This document shows positions 15,859 to 23,257 of a stretch of 31,179 bases of DNA, piece after piece. The position numbers were made by a program, and so were the translations under genes. The notes under the pieces were generated by a model that ran no database searches, was not told the DNA's origin, and worked only from the letters and a program-made list of their open reading frames with translations. The stretch is from an uncultured Bacilli bacterium (GTDB lineage: Bacteria; Bacillota_I; Bacilli_A; RFN20; CAG-826): positions 1-31,179 of the forward strand of contig CALVRY010000002.1 in NCBI GenBank assembly GCA_944358755.1, read 5' to 3'. Numbering within the stretch: position 1 is the stretch's first letter; each line of letters starts with the position of its first letter.

Positions 15859-17558
15859 AGCACAATTTTTCAATTAGATTTAAACTTACAACTTACACAA
15901 TCATATGTTTCTTTGTGTTTTTAGGTTGTATTGTTGCAACGGCTTCAGTCTTATATTCGACCTCTAATCAAAAAATAATTAATAATCAAATCATTAATAC
16001 TTCTAAGCAAGTTGTATCAAACTACGAACTTTATTTTGATAGTGCAATCGATGTTTCAAATGCTATACAAGATAAAATAGATAATGTTGATGTTTTGAAC
16101 AATAAGCCTACAGTTCGCCAATATTTTGATGATGTTTTGGCAATGAAAAGCGAAATTATTTCTATCTCACTTTATGATGAAAGTGGAAATTTGATTGTTG
16201 GAAATACTAATTATGTTGATGATGGTAAATCAAACGATGAGTCTTTTCAAAACGCAATCGATGAACCTTTAATTAATATTTTTAGTGCAGTTGGTTATAA
16301 AGATAATCGATATGCTTTTACTTTATCGCGCTGCGTTGGTTTTAATCGTGAAGCTAGTGAAGGAGTCGCTTTAATTGAATTTGATTTTACGAAAATTGTT
16401 CGTTTAATTTATCAAAGTGATTTAGGCGAAAATGGCCACATTGTTATTTTTGACCGAGATTATGAGGTAGTTTATTCTTCCGCGCCTAATTTTGTTGTAG
16501 AAGATTTAAATGCAACTAGAGATTTAATTTTAGGCACGTCGACTACCCAAATAAATGGTCAATCATTTAATTTATATGTTTCCACAATCTCTAATACTGG
16601 ATGGAAAGTTGCTGTTTTTACAAACAATTCACAAATTTATTCAGTGTTTTATAGTTTTATTACAATTGTTGCGATAGTTACTTTTGTTCTTTCAATAATT
16701 TATGTGTGGATTATTTATATGATTGTTAAACAGGTTACTTATCCTTTATATAGACTTCAAAGTGAAATGAACAAAGTTAGAGACTTAAATTATGAAGAGA
16801 AGAAAAAAGTATATAGAAAAGGAAACAAAGAAATTGTTCAACTTGAAGATACATATAACGAGATGATGAAGAGAATTCGTGATCTTGCAGAAAAAATTGT
16901 TCAAGAACAAGAAAATCAAAGGAAAAGCGAACTCAAAGCTCTCCAAAATCAAATCAATCCACATTTTCTTTATAATACCTTAGATTCGATTATTTATATG
17001 ATCGATAAAGGCGAAAACCAAAAAGCGGAAGAAATGATAGTGGCACTTTCTAAATTTTTCCGAATTTCAATTTCTAAAGGTAGAACAATTATTCCTTTAA
17101 AGGACGAAATTGAACACGTTAGAAACTATCTTCTTATTCAAAAAATAAGATTTGGTGAACATTTTTCTTACTATATAAATGTTGATCAAGATTTATATCA
17201 ATATTCGTGCTTAAAACTTATTCTTCAACCACTTGTTGAAAACGCAATTGAACATGGACTTAACGACGATGAAAATGATGGAAGAATTGATATTAACGTT
17301 TATCAAGATGAGAAAAATATTATTTTTGAAGTCAAAGACAACGGATATGGCATAAGCGAAGAAAGACTTAAAACCATTTATCAAAGTTTTAAAGATGATT
17401 CGATTCATGAAGGAGTAGGACTTAAAAACGTTTATCAAAGAGTTAAAATTTATTATGGCGATAGTGCTGATTTAATTATTAATAGTATTATTGATGAAGG
17501 CACAATTATAAGAATTATTATTCCTAAGGAGGAGGCAAAAAAACATGAGAAAAAATAA
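15855..17558 (+). CDS. YesM-type sensor histidine kinase
   Basis: This 567-residue membrane kinase has TM1 at about 12-34, an extracytoplasmic sensing region of about 235 residues (35-265, probably a Cache-like fold), TM2 at about 268-291, a HAMP linker (292-345), then the His_kinase domain with phosphoacceptor His370 in NQINPHFLYNTLD. The ATPase domain has the N-box LVENAIEHGL around 460-469, DNGYGI at 495-500, and GVGLKNVYQRV. This is the layout of kinases that sense sugars or peptides in Firmicutes. Genes on both sides overlap it: four bases with the regulator and 14 bases with the sugar-binding lipoprotein, so the three proteins should be made together. The lipoprotein probably presents bound sugar to the extracytoplasmic domain (inference). 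Confidence 0.88.
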   Translation: MKHNFSIRFKLTTYTIICFFVFLGCIVATASVLYSTSNQKIINNQIINTSKQVVSNYELYFDSAIDVSNAIQDKIDNVDVLNNKPTVRQYFDDVLAMKSEIISISLYDESGNLIVGNTNYVDDGKSNDESFQNAIDEPLINIFSAVGYKDNRYAFTLSRCVGFNREASEGVALIEFDFTKIVRLIYQSDLGENGHIVIFDRDYEVVYSSAPNFVVEDLNATRDLILGTSTTQINGQSFNLYVSTISNTGWKVAVFTNNSQIYSVFYSFITIVAIVTFVLSIIYVWIIYMIVKQVTYPLYRLQSEMNKVRDLNYEEKKKVYRKGNKEIVQLEDTYNEMMKRIRDLAEKIVQEQENQRKSELKALQNQINPHFLYNTLDSIIYMIDKGENQKAEEMIVALSKFFRISISKGRTIIPLKDEIEHVRNYLLIQKIRFGEHFSYYINVDQDLYQYSCLKLILQPLVENAIEHGLNDDENDGRIDINVYQDEKNIIFEVKDNGYGISEERLKTIYQSFKDDSIHEGVGLKNVYQRVKIYYGDSADLIINSIIDEGTIIRIIIPKEEAKKHEKK

Positions 17559-18579
17559 AAAAATTAGTACTTTTTTAAATTTTTTATGTATTTTTTCATC
17601 TCTTGGAGTGATTTCTTGTGGTGCAAACAATTGGCACATTTCACTATTTATTTACACTTTTGAAGATACATTTATGTCGAGCTATTCAAATCAAATACAA
17701 ACAATTTTAAGAGATAAATATTATATACAAGTTTTTGATGGGGAAGCGAGTCAAAGCTATCAAAACGATCAAATTGTCAGCGAAATCAATAATGAAAATA
17801 GTAGATTTTTATTAATAAATTTAGTTGATAGATTAGCTGCAAAAACGATTGTAGAAAAAGCTGAAACTGTAAATAAACCTATTATCTTTTTAAATAGAGA
17901 ACCTTTAGAAGAAGATTTAGCTAATACAAACAATGCTTTTTATGTTGGTGCTAAACCTGAATCTGATGGCTCATTACAAGCCGAACTAGCTAATGAATAT
18001 TTTGTAAGTTTTGAAAATTTTAAAGTAAATTATGACCGAAATCAAAATGGAATTTTGGACCTTATTTTGATTAAAGGTGAACAAGGGCACCAAGATACAG
18101 AAAATAGAAGTGAATATTCAATAAGTGGATTAACAAATTTAGGCTATGAAGTGAACGTTTTAGATACAAGATTTTGCGATTGGAATAGATTAACTGCTCA
18201 CGACTATTTAGGTGAAATTTATGAATTTTATAAAGATGATATAGATTTAATAATTTCTAATAATGATGATATGGCACTTGGCGCAATCGATTATTTAAAA
18301 GAGCAAGAGGATTATAATCCTAAAATTCCACTTTATGAAAATTATTTTCCAATTATTGGTGTTGATGAAACTAGTGTTGGATATGAAGCAGTGCTTAATC
18401 ACGAAATGTATGGCACAGTCAGAAATGATTATGAAACACAGGTTGAAATCATTGATAAACTTATTGAATTTAAACTCAACAATTATTCAATGAGCGACTT
18501 CCCTTATGTTATGGATGCAACAAATTCTTTCCATACAGATGGAATAAAAATTAGTCAAAAAAATATTGAAAATATTTAA
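17545..18579 (+). CDS. MglB-like sugar-binding lipoprotein, probable sensor component
   Basis: This 344-residue lipoprotein (lipobox VISC, Cys25) is an MglB homologue in the normal order: FIYTFEDTF with Tyr37, Asp41 and Phe43; LLINLVDR with Asn92; KPIIFLNREP; FYVGAKPESDG; a calcium-loop-like DRNQNGILD at 164-172; KGEQGHQDTENR with His182, Asp184 and Arg188; ISNNDDMA at 237-244; IGVDETS with Asp274; and GTVRND with Asn294. The residues known to contact glucose/galactose in E. coli MglB are thus present; the stacking Trp position is shifted (CDW at 211-213). It begins inside the kinase gene with AGGAGG and has no permease or ATPase gene behind it. It most likely feeds sugar occupancy to the YesM-type kinase, like the binding-protein plus LytS pair described for xylose sensing in clostridia. 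Confidence 0.85.
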   Translation: MRKNKKISTFLNFLCIFSSLGVISCGANNWHISLFIYTFEDTFMSSYSNQIQTILRDKYYIQVFDGEASQSYQNDQIVSEINNENSRFLLINLVDRLAAKTIVEKAETVNKPIIFLNREPLEEDLANTNNAFYVGAKPESDGSLQAELANEYFVSFENFKVNYDRNQNGILDLILIKGEQGHQDTENRSEYSISGLTNLGYEVNVLDTRFCDWNRLTAHDYLGEIYEFYKDDIDLIISNNDDMALGAIDYLKEQEDYNPKIPLYENYFPIIGVDETSVGYEAVLNHEMYGTVRNDYETQVEIIDKLIEFKLNNYSMSDFPYVMDATNSFHTDGIKISQKNIENI

Positions 18580-18632
18580 AAACCCTGCAAAACCCAATTA
18601 TTTTTTAGTAAAATATAGAAAAGAGGTAGTTT

Positions 18633-20780
18633 ATGGATATTATTAAAAGATTATGTGATGAACTTAATTTAGAAGAAAAGAAAGTTAGTGCAGCAGTAAA
18701 ACTTATTGATGAAGGAAATACAATCCCTTTTATTGCTCGATATAGAAAAGATGTAACTGGCAATTTAGATGATGCTGAACTTAGAAATTTATTTGATCGT
18801 TTAAATTATTTAAGAAATTTAGATGAAAGAATTAATACAGTTTTAAAGTCAATCGAGGAACAAGGTAAACTTACTGACGAACTTAAAAAACAAATTGAAA
18901 ATGTTAAAACATTAGCTGAACTTGAGGATTTATATCGTCCTTATAAACCAAAAAAGAAAACAAGAGGCAGCATCGCTAAAGAAAAAGGATTAGAACCTCT
19001 TGCAAAAATTATCTTAGAGGAAGATGTAACCAAAGATTTAAACGAAGAAGCTAAAAAATATATTAATGAAGAAAAGAAAGTCCTTTCAGTTGAAGATGCA
19101 ATTAATGGGGCAAAAGATATAGTTTCTGAAGTTATTAGCGATGATCCTTTAATCAGAAAATTCATGAAGGATTTAATTGAGAAAAAAGGCAGCATTTCTT
19201 CTAAAGAAGTAAAAAAAGATGAGAGAGATACTTACAAGATTTATGCCGATTATCAAGAACCAGTTTCGGCAATTAAACCTCATAGATACCTTGCGATTAA
19301 TAGAGGCGAAAACGAAAAGTGCCTAAAAGTTGCTTTAGTTTATGATGATGAGGAAATCATCACATTTATTAGAAAAAGATATAATAAAAAAGCTAAATTT
19401 TTCGATATTTATACAGAAATTATCAATGATTCTTTAAAAAGATTAATTAAACCAAGCGTTGAAAACGAGATTAGAAGCGACCTCTTTGATAAAGCTAGCG
19501 AACAATCATTTGGTGTCTTTAAGAAAAACTTAAAGAGTTTATTGATGTATCCACCTCTAAAAAATAAAGATATTTTAGGCTTTGACCCTGGATTTAGAAC
19601 AGGTTGTAAATATGCTCTCATCGATAAACTTGGAAACCCAAATAAAAAAGTAATTGATGTTAGCTACATCACTGCTAATTCAAAAGAACAAGTCGAGATA
19701 TCAAAAAGAAAATTACTTAATGTTTTAAAATCGCATCATATTGATTACATCGCTTTAGGTAACGGAACAGCGAGTAGGGAAAGCGAAGCGGTTTTATCTG
19801 AATTAATTAAAGAAAATAATCTTCCGATGAAGGTTTATATTGTTAATGAAAGTGGCGCTAGTGTTTATAGTGCTTCTAAACTTGGTGAAGAAGAATTTCC
19901 TGAATTACCTGTTGAAAAAAGAAGTGCAATTTCTCTTGCGAGAAGACTCATGGATCCATTAAGTGAACTTGTTAAAATTGATCCTAAAGCAATTGGAGTT
20001 GGTCAATATCAACATGATCTCGATCAAAAAAGGCTTGGAGAAGTTTTAGGTGGGGTTGTTGAAGATTGTGTTAATACTGTTGGTGTTAATTTAAATACAG
20101 CAAGCGTTTCACTTTTAAAATATGTTTCCGGAATTAACAAAACAATTGCACAAAATATTTATAACTATCGTGAAGAACATGGTGAATTTAAAAATAGAGA
20201 AGAACTTAAAAAAGTGCCTAAACTTGGCGAAAAAGCTTATGAACAATGCGCTGGTTTCTTGCGTATTGTAGATGGAGATGAACCACTTGATAACACTGGT
20301 GTTCACCCAGAAAGCTACCAATTTGCAAAAGAAATCTTAAAAGAAGCAAAAATTGACTTAAAAAATGATGATGAAGGAACTTTAAAATTAAAATTATCAT
20401 TGTTTAATAAAGATAAATATCTTGAAAAGAGTGGAGTTGGCGAACTTACTCTTGATGACATTATTAAAGAACTCGAAAAACCAGGAAGAGACATCAGAGA
20501 TGATGTTAAAATTGTTGAACTTGACAATAACGTAAAATCAATCGAGGATTTAAAAGTAGGGATGATTTTAACAGGCACTGTTAGAAATATTGCGGATTTT
20601 GGAGCTTTTGTTGATATTAATGTTCACCAAGATGGCTTAGTGCATATTAGTGAAATCGCTAATAAATATATTCGTCATCCAAGTGAAGTTTTATCAATCA
20701 ACGATATTGTTAAAGTCAAAGTTATCTCGGTTGATCCTATCAGTAAGAGAATTGGTCTTTCAATTAAACAAGCCAAATAA
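18633..20780 (+). CDS. tex: RNA-binding transcription accessory protein Tex
   Basis: This 715-residue cytoplasmic nucleic-acid-binding protein is of normal length for Tex. Parts in order: a helical N-terminal region (LDDAELRNLFDRLNYLRNLD; LEDLYRPYKPKKKTRG near 97-112), a YqgF/RNase H-like domain (GFDPGFRTGCKYALID near 312-327; ALGNGTASRE), tandem helix-hairpin-helix motifs (VSLLKYVSGINKTIAQNI; LKKVPKLGEKAYEQCAGF), and a C-terminal S1 RNA-binding domain (TGTVRNIADFGAFVDINV; GLVHISEIA; VKVISVDP). Tex is thought to influence transcription and translation and is broadly conserved. It has its own ribosome binding site (AGAGG) and appears monocistronic. Confidence 0.95.
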   Translation: MDIIKRLCDELNLEEKKVSAAVKLIDEGNTIPFIARYRKDVTGNLDDAELRNLFDRLNYLRNLDERINTVLKSIEEQGKLTDELKKQIENVKTLAELEDLYRPYKPKKKTRGSIAKEKGLEPLAKIILEEDVTKDLNEEAKKYINEEKKVLSVEDAINGAKDIVSEVISDDPLIRKFMKDLIEKKGSISSKEVKKDERDTYKIYADYQEPVSAIKPHRYLAINRGENEKCLKVALVYDDEEIITFIRKRYNKKAKFFDIYTEIINDSLKRLIKPSVENEIRSDLFDKASEQSFGVFKKNLKSLLMYPPLKNKDILGFDPGFRTGCKYALIDKLGNPNKKVIDVSYITANSKEQVEISKRKLLNVLKSHHIDYIALGNGTASRESEAVLSELIKENNLPMKVYIVNESGASVYSASKLGEEEFPELPVEKRSAISLARRLMDPLSELVKIDPKAIGVGQYQHDLDQKRLGEVLGGVVEDCVNTVGVNLNTASVSLLKYVSGINKTIAQNIYNYREEHGEFKNREELKKVPKLGEKAYEQCAGFLRIVDGDEPLDNTGVHPESYQFAKEILKEAKIDLKNDDEGTLKLKLSLFNKDKYLEKSGVGELTLDDIIKELEKPGRDIRDDVKIVELDNNVKSIEDLKVGMILTGTVRNIADFGAFVDINVHQDGLVHISEIANKYIRHPSEVLSINDIVKVKVISVDPISKRIGLSIKQAK

Positions 20781-20785
20781 TCTTA

Positions 20786-20802
20786 TTGCAAAAAATTTGC
20801 AA
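20786..20802. promoter_or_regulatory. Inverted repeat upstream of the fur-family gene
   Basis: TTGCAAAAAATTTGCAA is a perfect inverted repeat (seven-base arms, three-base centre) ending seven bases before the -35 box. No U-run follows, so an operator is likelier than a tex terminator. A related shorter repeat, AATTGC-AATA-GCAATT (21232-21247), precedes the rubredoxin-like gene. Both could be sites for the regulator encoded here; this is inference. Confidence 0.4.
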
Positions 20803-20808
20803 ATACCT

Positions 20809-20837
20809 TTGTTTTAATTTGCTTCTTCCGTTATAAT
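20809..20837 (+). promoter_or_regulatory. Promoter of the fur-family gene
   Basis: TTGTTT (20809-20814) and a consensus TATAAT (20832-20837) lie 17 bases apart, with GAGAGG and the ATG at 20854 following. The TTATAATAAT stretch also resembles half of a PerR box, which would allow autoregulation, but the second half is poor. Confidence 0.65.
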
Positions 20838-20853
20838 AATAGAGAGGTGAAAA

Positions 20854-21228
20854 ATGTATAGGATAACTTCTCAAAGAAAATACATAGTAGAAGCAATAAA
20901 GTCATTAGGCCATTCAACAATTAATGAAATTGCCGATGAGCTTGATGAAAATGGCGTTAGTATGGCTCTTTCAACAATTTATCGCTCGCTTGAATCTTTA
21001 GAGAAACAAAACATTGTAAGAAAAGTTGCGACAAAATATGGTCAAGATTTTTATGAAATGTTTGATCAACCTCGACACGATCACTTCGTTTGTTCTAGAT
21101 GTCATAAAATTCTTGATATCCCTAAAGAAAATGCCGAATTTGAAGTTAAAATTATTGATGGAAATTTAATTCGTAGTTCGGAAACGCTCTATTATGGGTT
21201 ATGTAAAGATTGTTTTAAACATCATTAA
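20854..21228 (+). CDS. Fur/PerR-family metal-dependent repressor
   Basis: This 124-residue protein has the Fur-family layout. A winged-helix DNA-binding domain comes first (SQRKYIVEAI; recognition region VSMALSTIYRSLESL at 35-49). The dimerisation domain has a structural zinc site formed by two Cys pairs (Cys80/Cys83 and Cys117/Cys120) and a regulatory metal site with His75 and His77 in RHDHFVC, plus His20 and Asp88. The position of the PerR-specific Asp85 reads Glu, as in Fur. The neighbours downstream are rubredoxin-like protein and rubrerythrin, so a peroxide-responsive (PerR-like) role fits the context better than iron uptake control, but the sequence alone does not settle it. Confidence 0.85.
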   Translation: MYRITSQRKYIVEAIKSLGHSTINEIADELDENGVSMALSTIYRSLESLEKQNIVRKVATKYGQDFYEMFDQPRHDHFVCSRCHKILDIPKENAEFEVKIIDGNLIRSSETLYYGLCKDCFKHH

Positions 21229-21273
21229 TTAAATTGCAATAGCAATTAGTTATATAAGCATTAAGGAGGAATT

Positions 21274-21393
21274 ATGAAGAAATATTTATGCTTAGTTTGC
21301 GGCATCGAATTTGAAAGCGATGAAGAAAATCCAGTTTGCCCAGTATGTGGTGCATCAGGAGATGATTTACAAGAAGTAAAAGAAAGTGAATAA
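21274..21393 (+). CDS. Short rubredoxin-like iron protein
   Basis: This 39-residue protein has two knuckles, CLVCG (6-10) and CPVCG (22-26), separated by 15 residues, spaced to bind one iron as in the C-terminal domain of rubrerythrin. It is shorter than a classical rubredoxin (about 52 residues) and has an acidic tail. A strong AAGGAGG ribosome binding site lies directly upstream and rubrerythrin follows after 23 bases. It may pass electrons to rubrerythrin during peroxide reduction. A zinc ribbon is the alternative. Confidence 0.85.
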   Translation: MKKYLCLVCGIEFESDEENPVCPVCGASGDDLQEVKESE

Positions 21394-21416
21394 TTAATTA
21401 AAGGAGAATAAAGGAT

Positions 21417-21959
21417 ATGGCAAATAAATACGCAGGAACACAAACCGAAAAGAATTTACAAACAGCATTCGCTGGCGAATCACAAGCAAGAAATAAATAT
21501 ACATATTTTGCAAGTGTCGCTAAAAAAGAAGGTTATGAACAAATCGCTGCAATTTTCTTAGAAACAGCAGATAACGAAAAAGAACACGCAAAATTGTGGT
21601 TCAAAGAACTTGAAGGAATTGGCGATACAGCAGCCAACTTAAAAGCTGCAGCTGAAGGCGAAAACTATGAATGGACAACAATGTATAAAGAATTCGCTGA
21701 AGTTGCAGAAAAAGAAGGTTTCAAAGAACTTGCTATTAAATTTAGATTAGTTGCAGATGTCGAAGCAAAACACGAAGAAAGATACAACAAATTATTAAAA
21801 AATGTTGAGCTTTGCGAGGTTTTCAAAAAAGATACAGGCATTACAATTTGGAAATGCAGAAATTGTGGATATATTTATGTTGGAAAAGAAGCACCAAAAG
21901 TTTGCCCATGCTGTGCTCATCCACAAAGCTTCTTCGAAGTTAACGCAACAAATTATTAA
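21417..21959 (+). CDS. rbr: Rubrerythrin
   Basis: This 180-residue cytoplasmic peroxide-scavenging protein of anaerobes would reduce hydrogen peroxide at a di-iron centre. The ferritin-like bundle carries the expected ligands: Glu21 (AFAGESQARNKY), Glu54 and His57 (ADNEKEH), Glu95 and Glu98 (FAEVAEKEG), Glu116 and His119 (VADVEAKH). The C-terminal rubredoxin domain has Cys147/Cys150 (CRNCGYIYVG) and Cys163/Cys166 (CPCC). Length and order are typical. The ribosome binding site is AAGGAG. It sits behind the Fur/PerR-type regulator and the rubredoxin-like gene, forming an oxidative-stress cluster closed by a clear terminator. Confidence 0.96.
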   Translation: MANKYAGTQTEKNLQTAFAGESQARNKYTYFASVAKKEGYEQIAAIFLETADNEKEHAKLWFKELEGIGDTAANLKAAAEGENYEWTTMYKEFAEVAEKEGFKELAIKFRLVADVEAKHEERYNKLLKNVELCEVFKKDTGITIWKCRNCGYIYVGKEAPKVCPCCAHPQSFFEVNATNY

Positions 21960-21984
21960 TTAACTTTTAGACTTTGAAATTTTT

Positions 21985-22009
21985 GCCACAACTCCGGTTG
22001 TGGCTTTTT
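21985..22009 (+). terminator. Rho-independent terminator after rubrerythrin
   Basis: GCCACAAC (21985-21992) and GTTGTGGC (21997-22004) form a perfect eight-pair stem with the tetraloop TCCG, followed by five T. It lies 25 bases after the rubrerythrin stop. Confidence 0.93.
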
Positions 22010-22052
22010 AAGTGCGAAAAAAAGTTATAAATATATTAAGAAAAAAGGAAGG

Positions 22053-22106
22053 AATAAGTGCCGGAACTATCCTTATTTTGCTTTCATAAATTATTAGATT
22101 TATAAT
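22053..22106 (+). promoter_or_regulatory. galU promoter with an upstream inverted repeat
   Basis: TTGCTT (22078-22083) and consensus TATAAT (22101-22106) are 17 bases apart. Directly upstream, AATAAG (22053-22058) and CTTATT (22072-22077) form an inverted repeat around a relatively GC-rich centre (TGCCGGAACTATC). An AATAAG...CCTTAT pair also occurs, in opposite orientation, in the mglB leader stem. A shared regulator is possible but unproven. Confidence 0.6.
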
Positions 22107-22134
22107 TTAGTTATTAAAAAGAGGAATTAATTAT

Positions 22135-23010
22135 ATGAAAGTTAAGTATGCGGTTATCCCTTGCGCAGGTAAGGGAACACGTTTTTTACCTATCACTAAA
22201 GGTGTAGCAAAAGAAATGTGCCCTATTGTTGATCGTCCAACACTCGATTATATTGTTGAAGAATGTTTAGAAGCAGGTATAACAGATATTGTTTTTATTG
22301 TTTCTGAAGGTAAAGATGACATTAGAAAATATTATTCTTTAGATGAAGAATATGAAAAAGATTTAATTGAACATGGTAAAGATAATTTTGCTAAGATAAT
22401 TCATCATATTGGAACAAAAGCGAATTATCACTTTGTTGTTCAACATGAGCAATTAGGTTTAGGACATGCTGTTTTACAAGCAAAATCAGTTGTAAAAGAT
22501 GATAATTTTGTTGTTTGCTGCGGCGATGATATTTGTACATATAAAGGTGACTCACCTGTTAAACAATTAGTTGAAGTTTTTGAAAAAATTGGTGGGAAAA
22601 CAGTTGTTGGCGGGCAAAAAGTAGCACACGAAAATATTGTTAAATATGGTGCGATGAAAGTTCAAAAGCAACTTGGAGATCGATTATATCAACTTAGTGG
22701 TATTGTTGAAAAACCTAAATTGGATGAAGCACCAAGTGATTTAGCAAGTTTAGGCAAATGGGTTTTCAACGCAAGAATTTTTGATGAACTTGAAAATACA
22801 CCTCGTGGAGCTGGTGGTGAAATTCAATTAACTGACGCAATTGCTGAAATAATGAAAAAAGAAGATGTATATTACTATGATTTTGAAGGTAAACGTTACG
22901 ATTGTGGAGATAAATTAGGATATCTTGAAGCAATTATTGATGTAGGTTTATCAAGAGAAGAATTTAGAGAAGGCTTAATTAAACATATTAAAGAATTGAA
23001 TATTAAATAA
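22135..23010 (+). CDS. galU: UTP-glucose-1-phosphate uridylyltransferase
   Basis: This 291-residue cytoplasmic enzyme makes UDP-glucose from UTP and glucose-1-phosphate, the donor that GalT needs and a precursor for surface glycans. Motifs are PCAGKGTRFLPITKGVAKEM (nucleotide-binding loop, near 9-28), QHEQLGLGHAVLQAK, VCCGDDICTYKG with the metal-binding Asp residues, GIVEKPK, and RGAGGEIQLTDAI. Length and motif order are normal. It has its own promoter and a GAGGAAT ribosome binding site. It is separated from the gal operon but functionally linked to it. Confidence 0.95.
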   Translation: MKVKYAVIPCAGKGTRFLPITKGVAKEMCPIVDRPTLDYIVEECLEAGITDIVFIVSEGKDDIRKYYSLDEEYEKDLIEHGKDNFAKIIHHIGTKANYHFVVQHEQLGLGHAVLQAKSVVKDDNFVVCCGDDICTYKGDSPVKQLVEVFEKIGGKTVVGGQKVAHENIVKYGAMKVQKQLGDRLYQLSGIVEKPKLDEAPSDLASLGKWVFNARIFDELENTPRGAGGEIQLTDAIAEIMKKEDVYYYDFEGKRYDCGDKLGYLEAIIDVGLSREEFREGLIKHIKELNIK

Positions 23011-23032
23011 AATCAAAAAGCGTTTTTTTGCA

Positions 23033-23112
23033 AAATTCCCTAGAAAAAATACATTTTTCCGAGGATTTTTTGTTGTTTTTCCCAGAAAAATGATGTTTTT
23101 TCTAGGGAATTT
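23033..23112 (+). repeat. Long inverted repeat between galU and pstS
   Basis: AAATTCCCTAGAAAAAA (23033-23049) pairs perfectly with 23096-23112 (17 pairs), extendable outward by GC past one bulged A. Inside the 46-base loop, CATTTTTC (23052-23059) pairs with GAAAAATG (23085-23092), so the whole block can fold into one nested hairpin. GCATTTTTT follows. It may terminate galU transcription, or mark a small RNA or protein-binding site. The surrounding gap (23011-23257) holds no gene. Confidence 0.7.
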
Positions 23113-23168
23113 GCATTTTTTCTGTGCTTTTTTGCATTTTCCTAAGGTTTTCTTTAAAATTTTGTAAT

Positions 23169-23233
23169 TTTACATTTTCTTTACAATCTTTTACAATTCT
23201 ATGATATTTTTACATTTTTCGAATCTTTATAGT
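23169..23233 (+). promoter_or_regulatory. Pho boxes and -10 of the pst operon
   Basis: TTTACA occurs at 23169, 23180, 23190 and 23209, spaced 11, 10 and 19 bases, that is, on one face of the helix. This matches the B. subtilis-type PhoP site, direct repeats of TT(A/T/C)ACA about 11 bases apart. A TATAGT (23228-23233) lies downstream without a good -35, as expected for a promoter needing an activator. Phosphorylated PhoP, encoded later in this block, would activate pst transcription when phosphate is scarce. Confidence 0.75.
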
Positions 23234-23257
23234 TATTGGCGTAAAGAGGAGAAGAAA

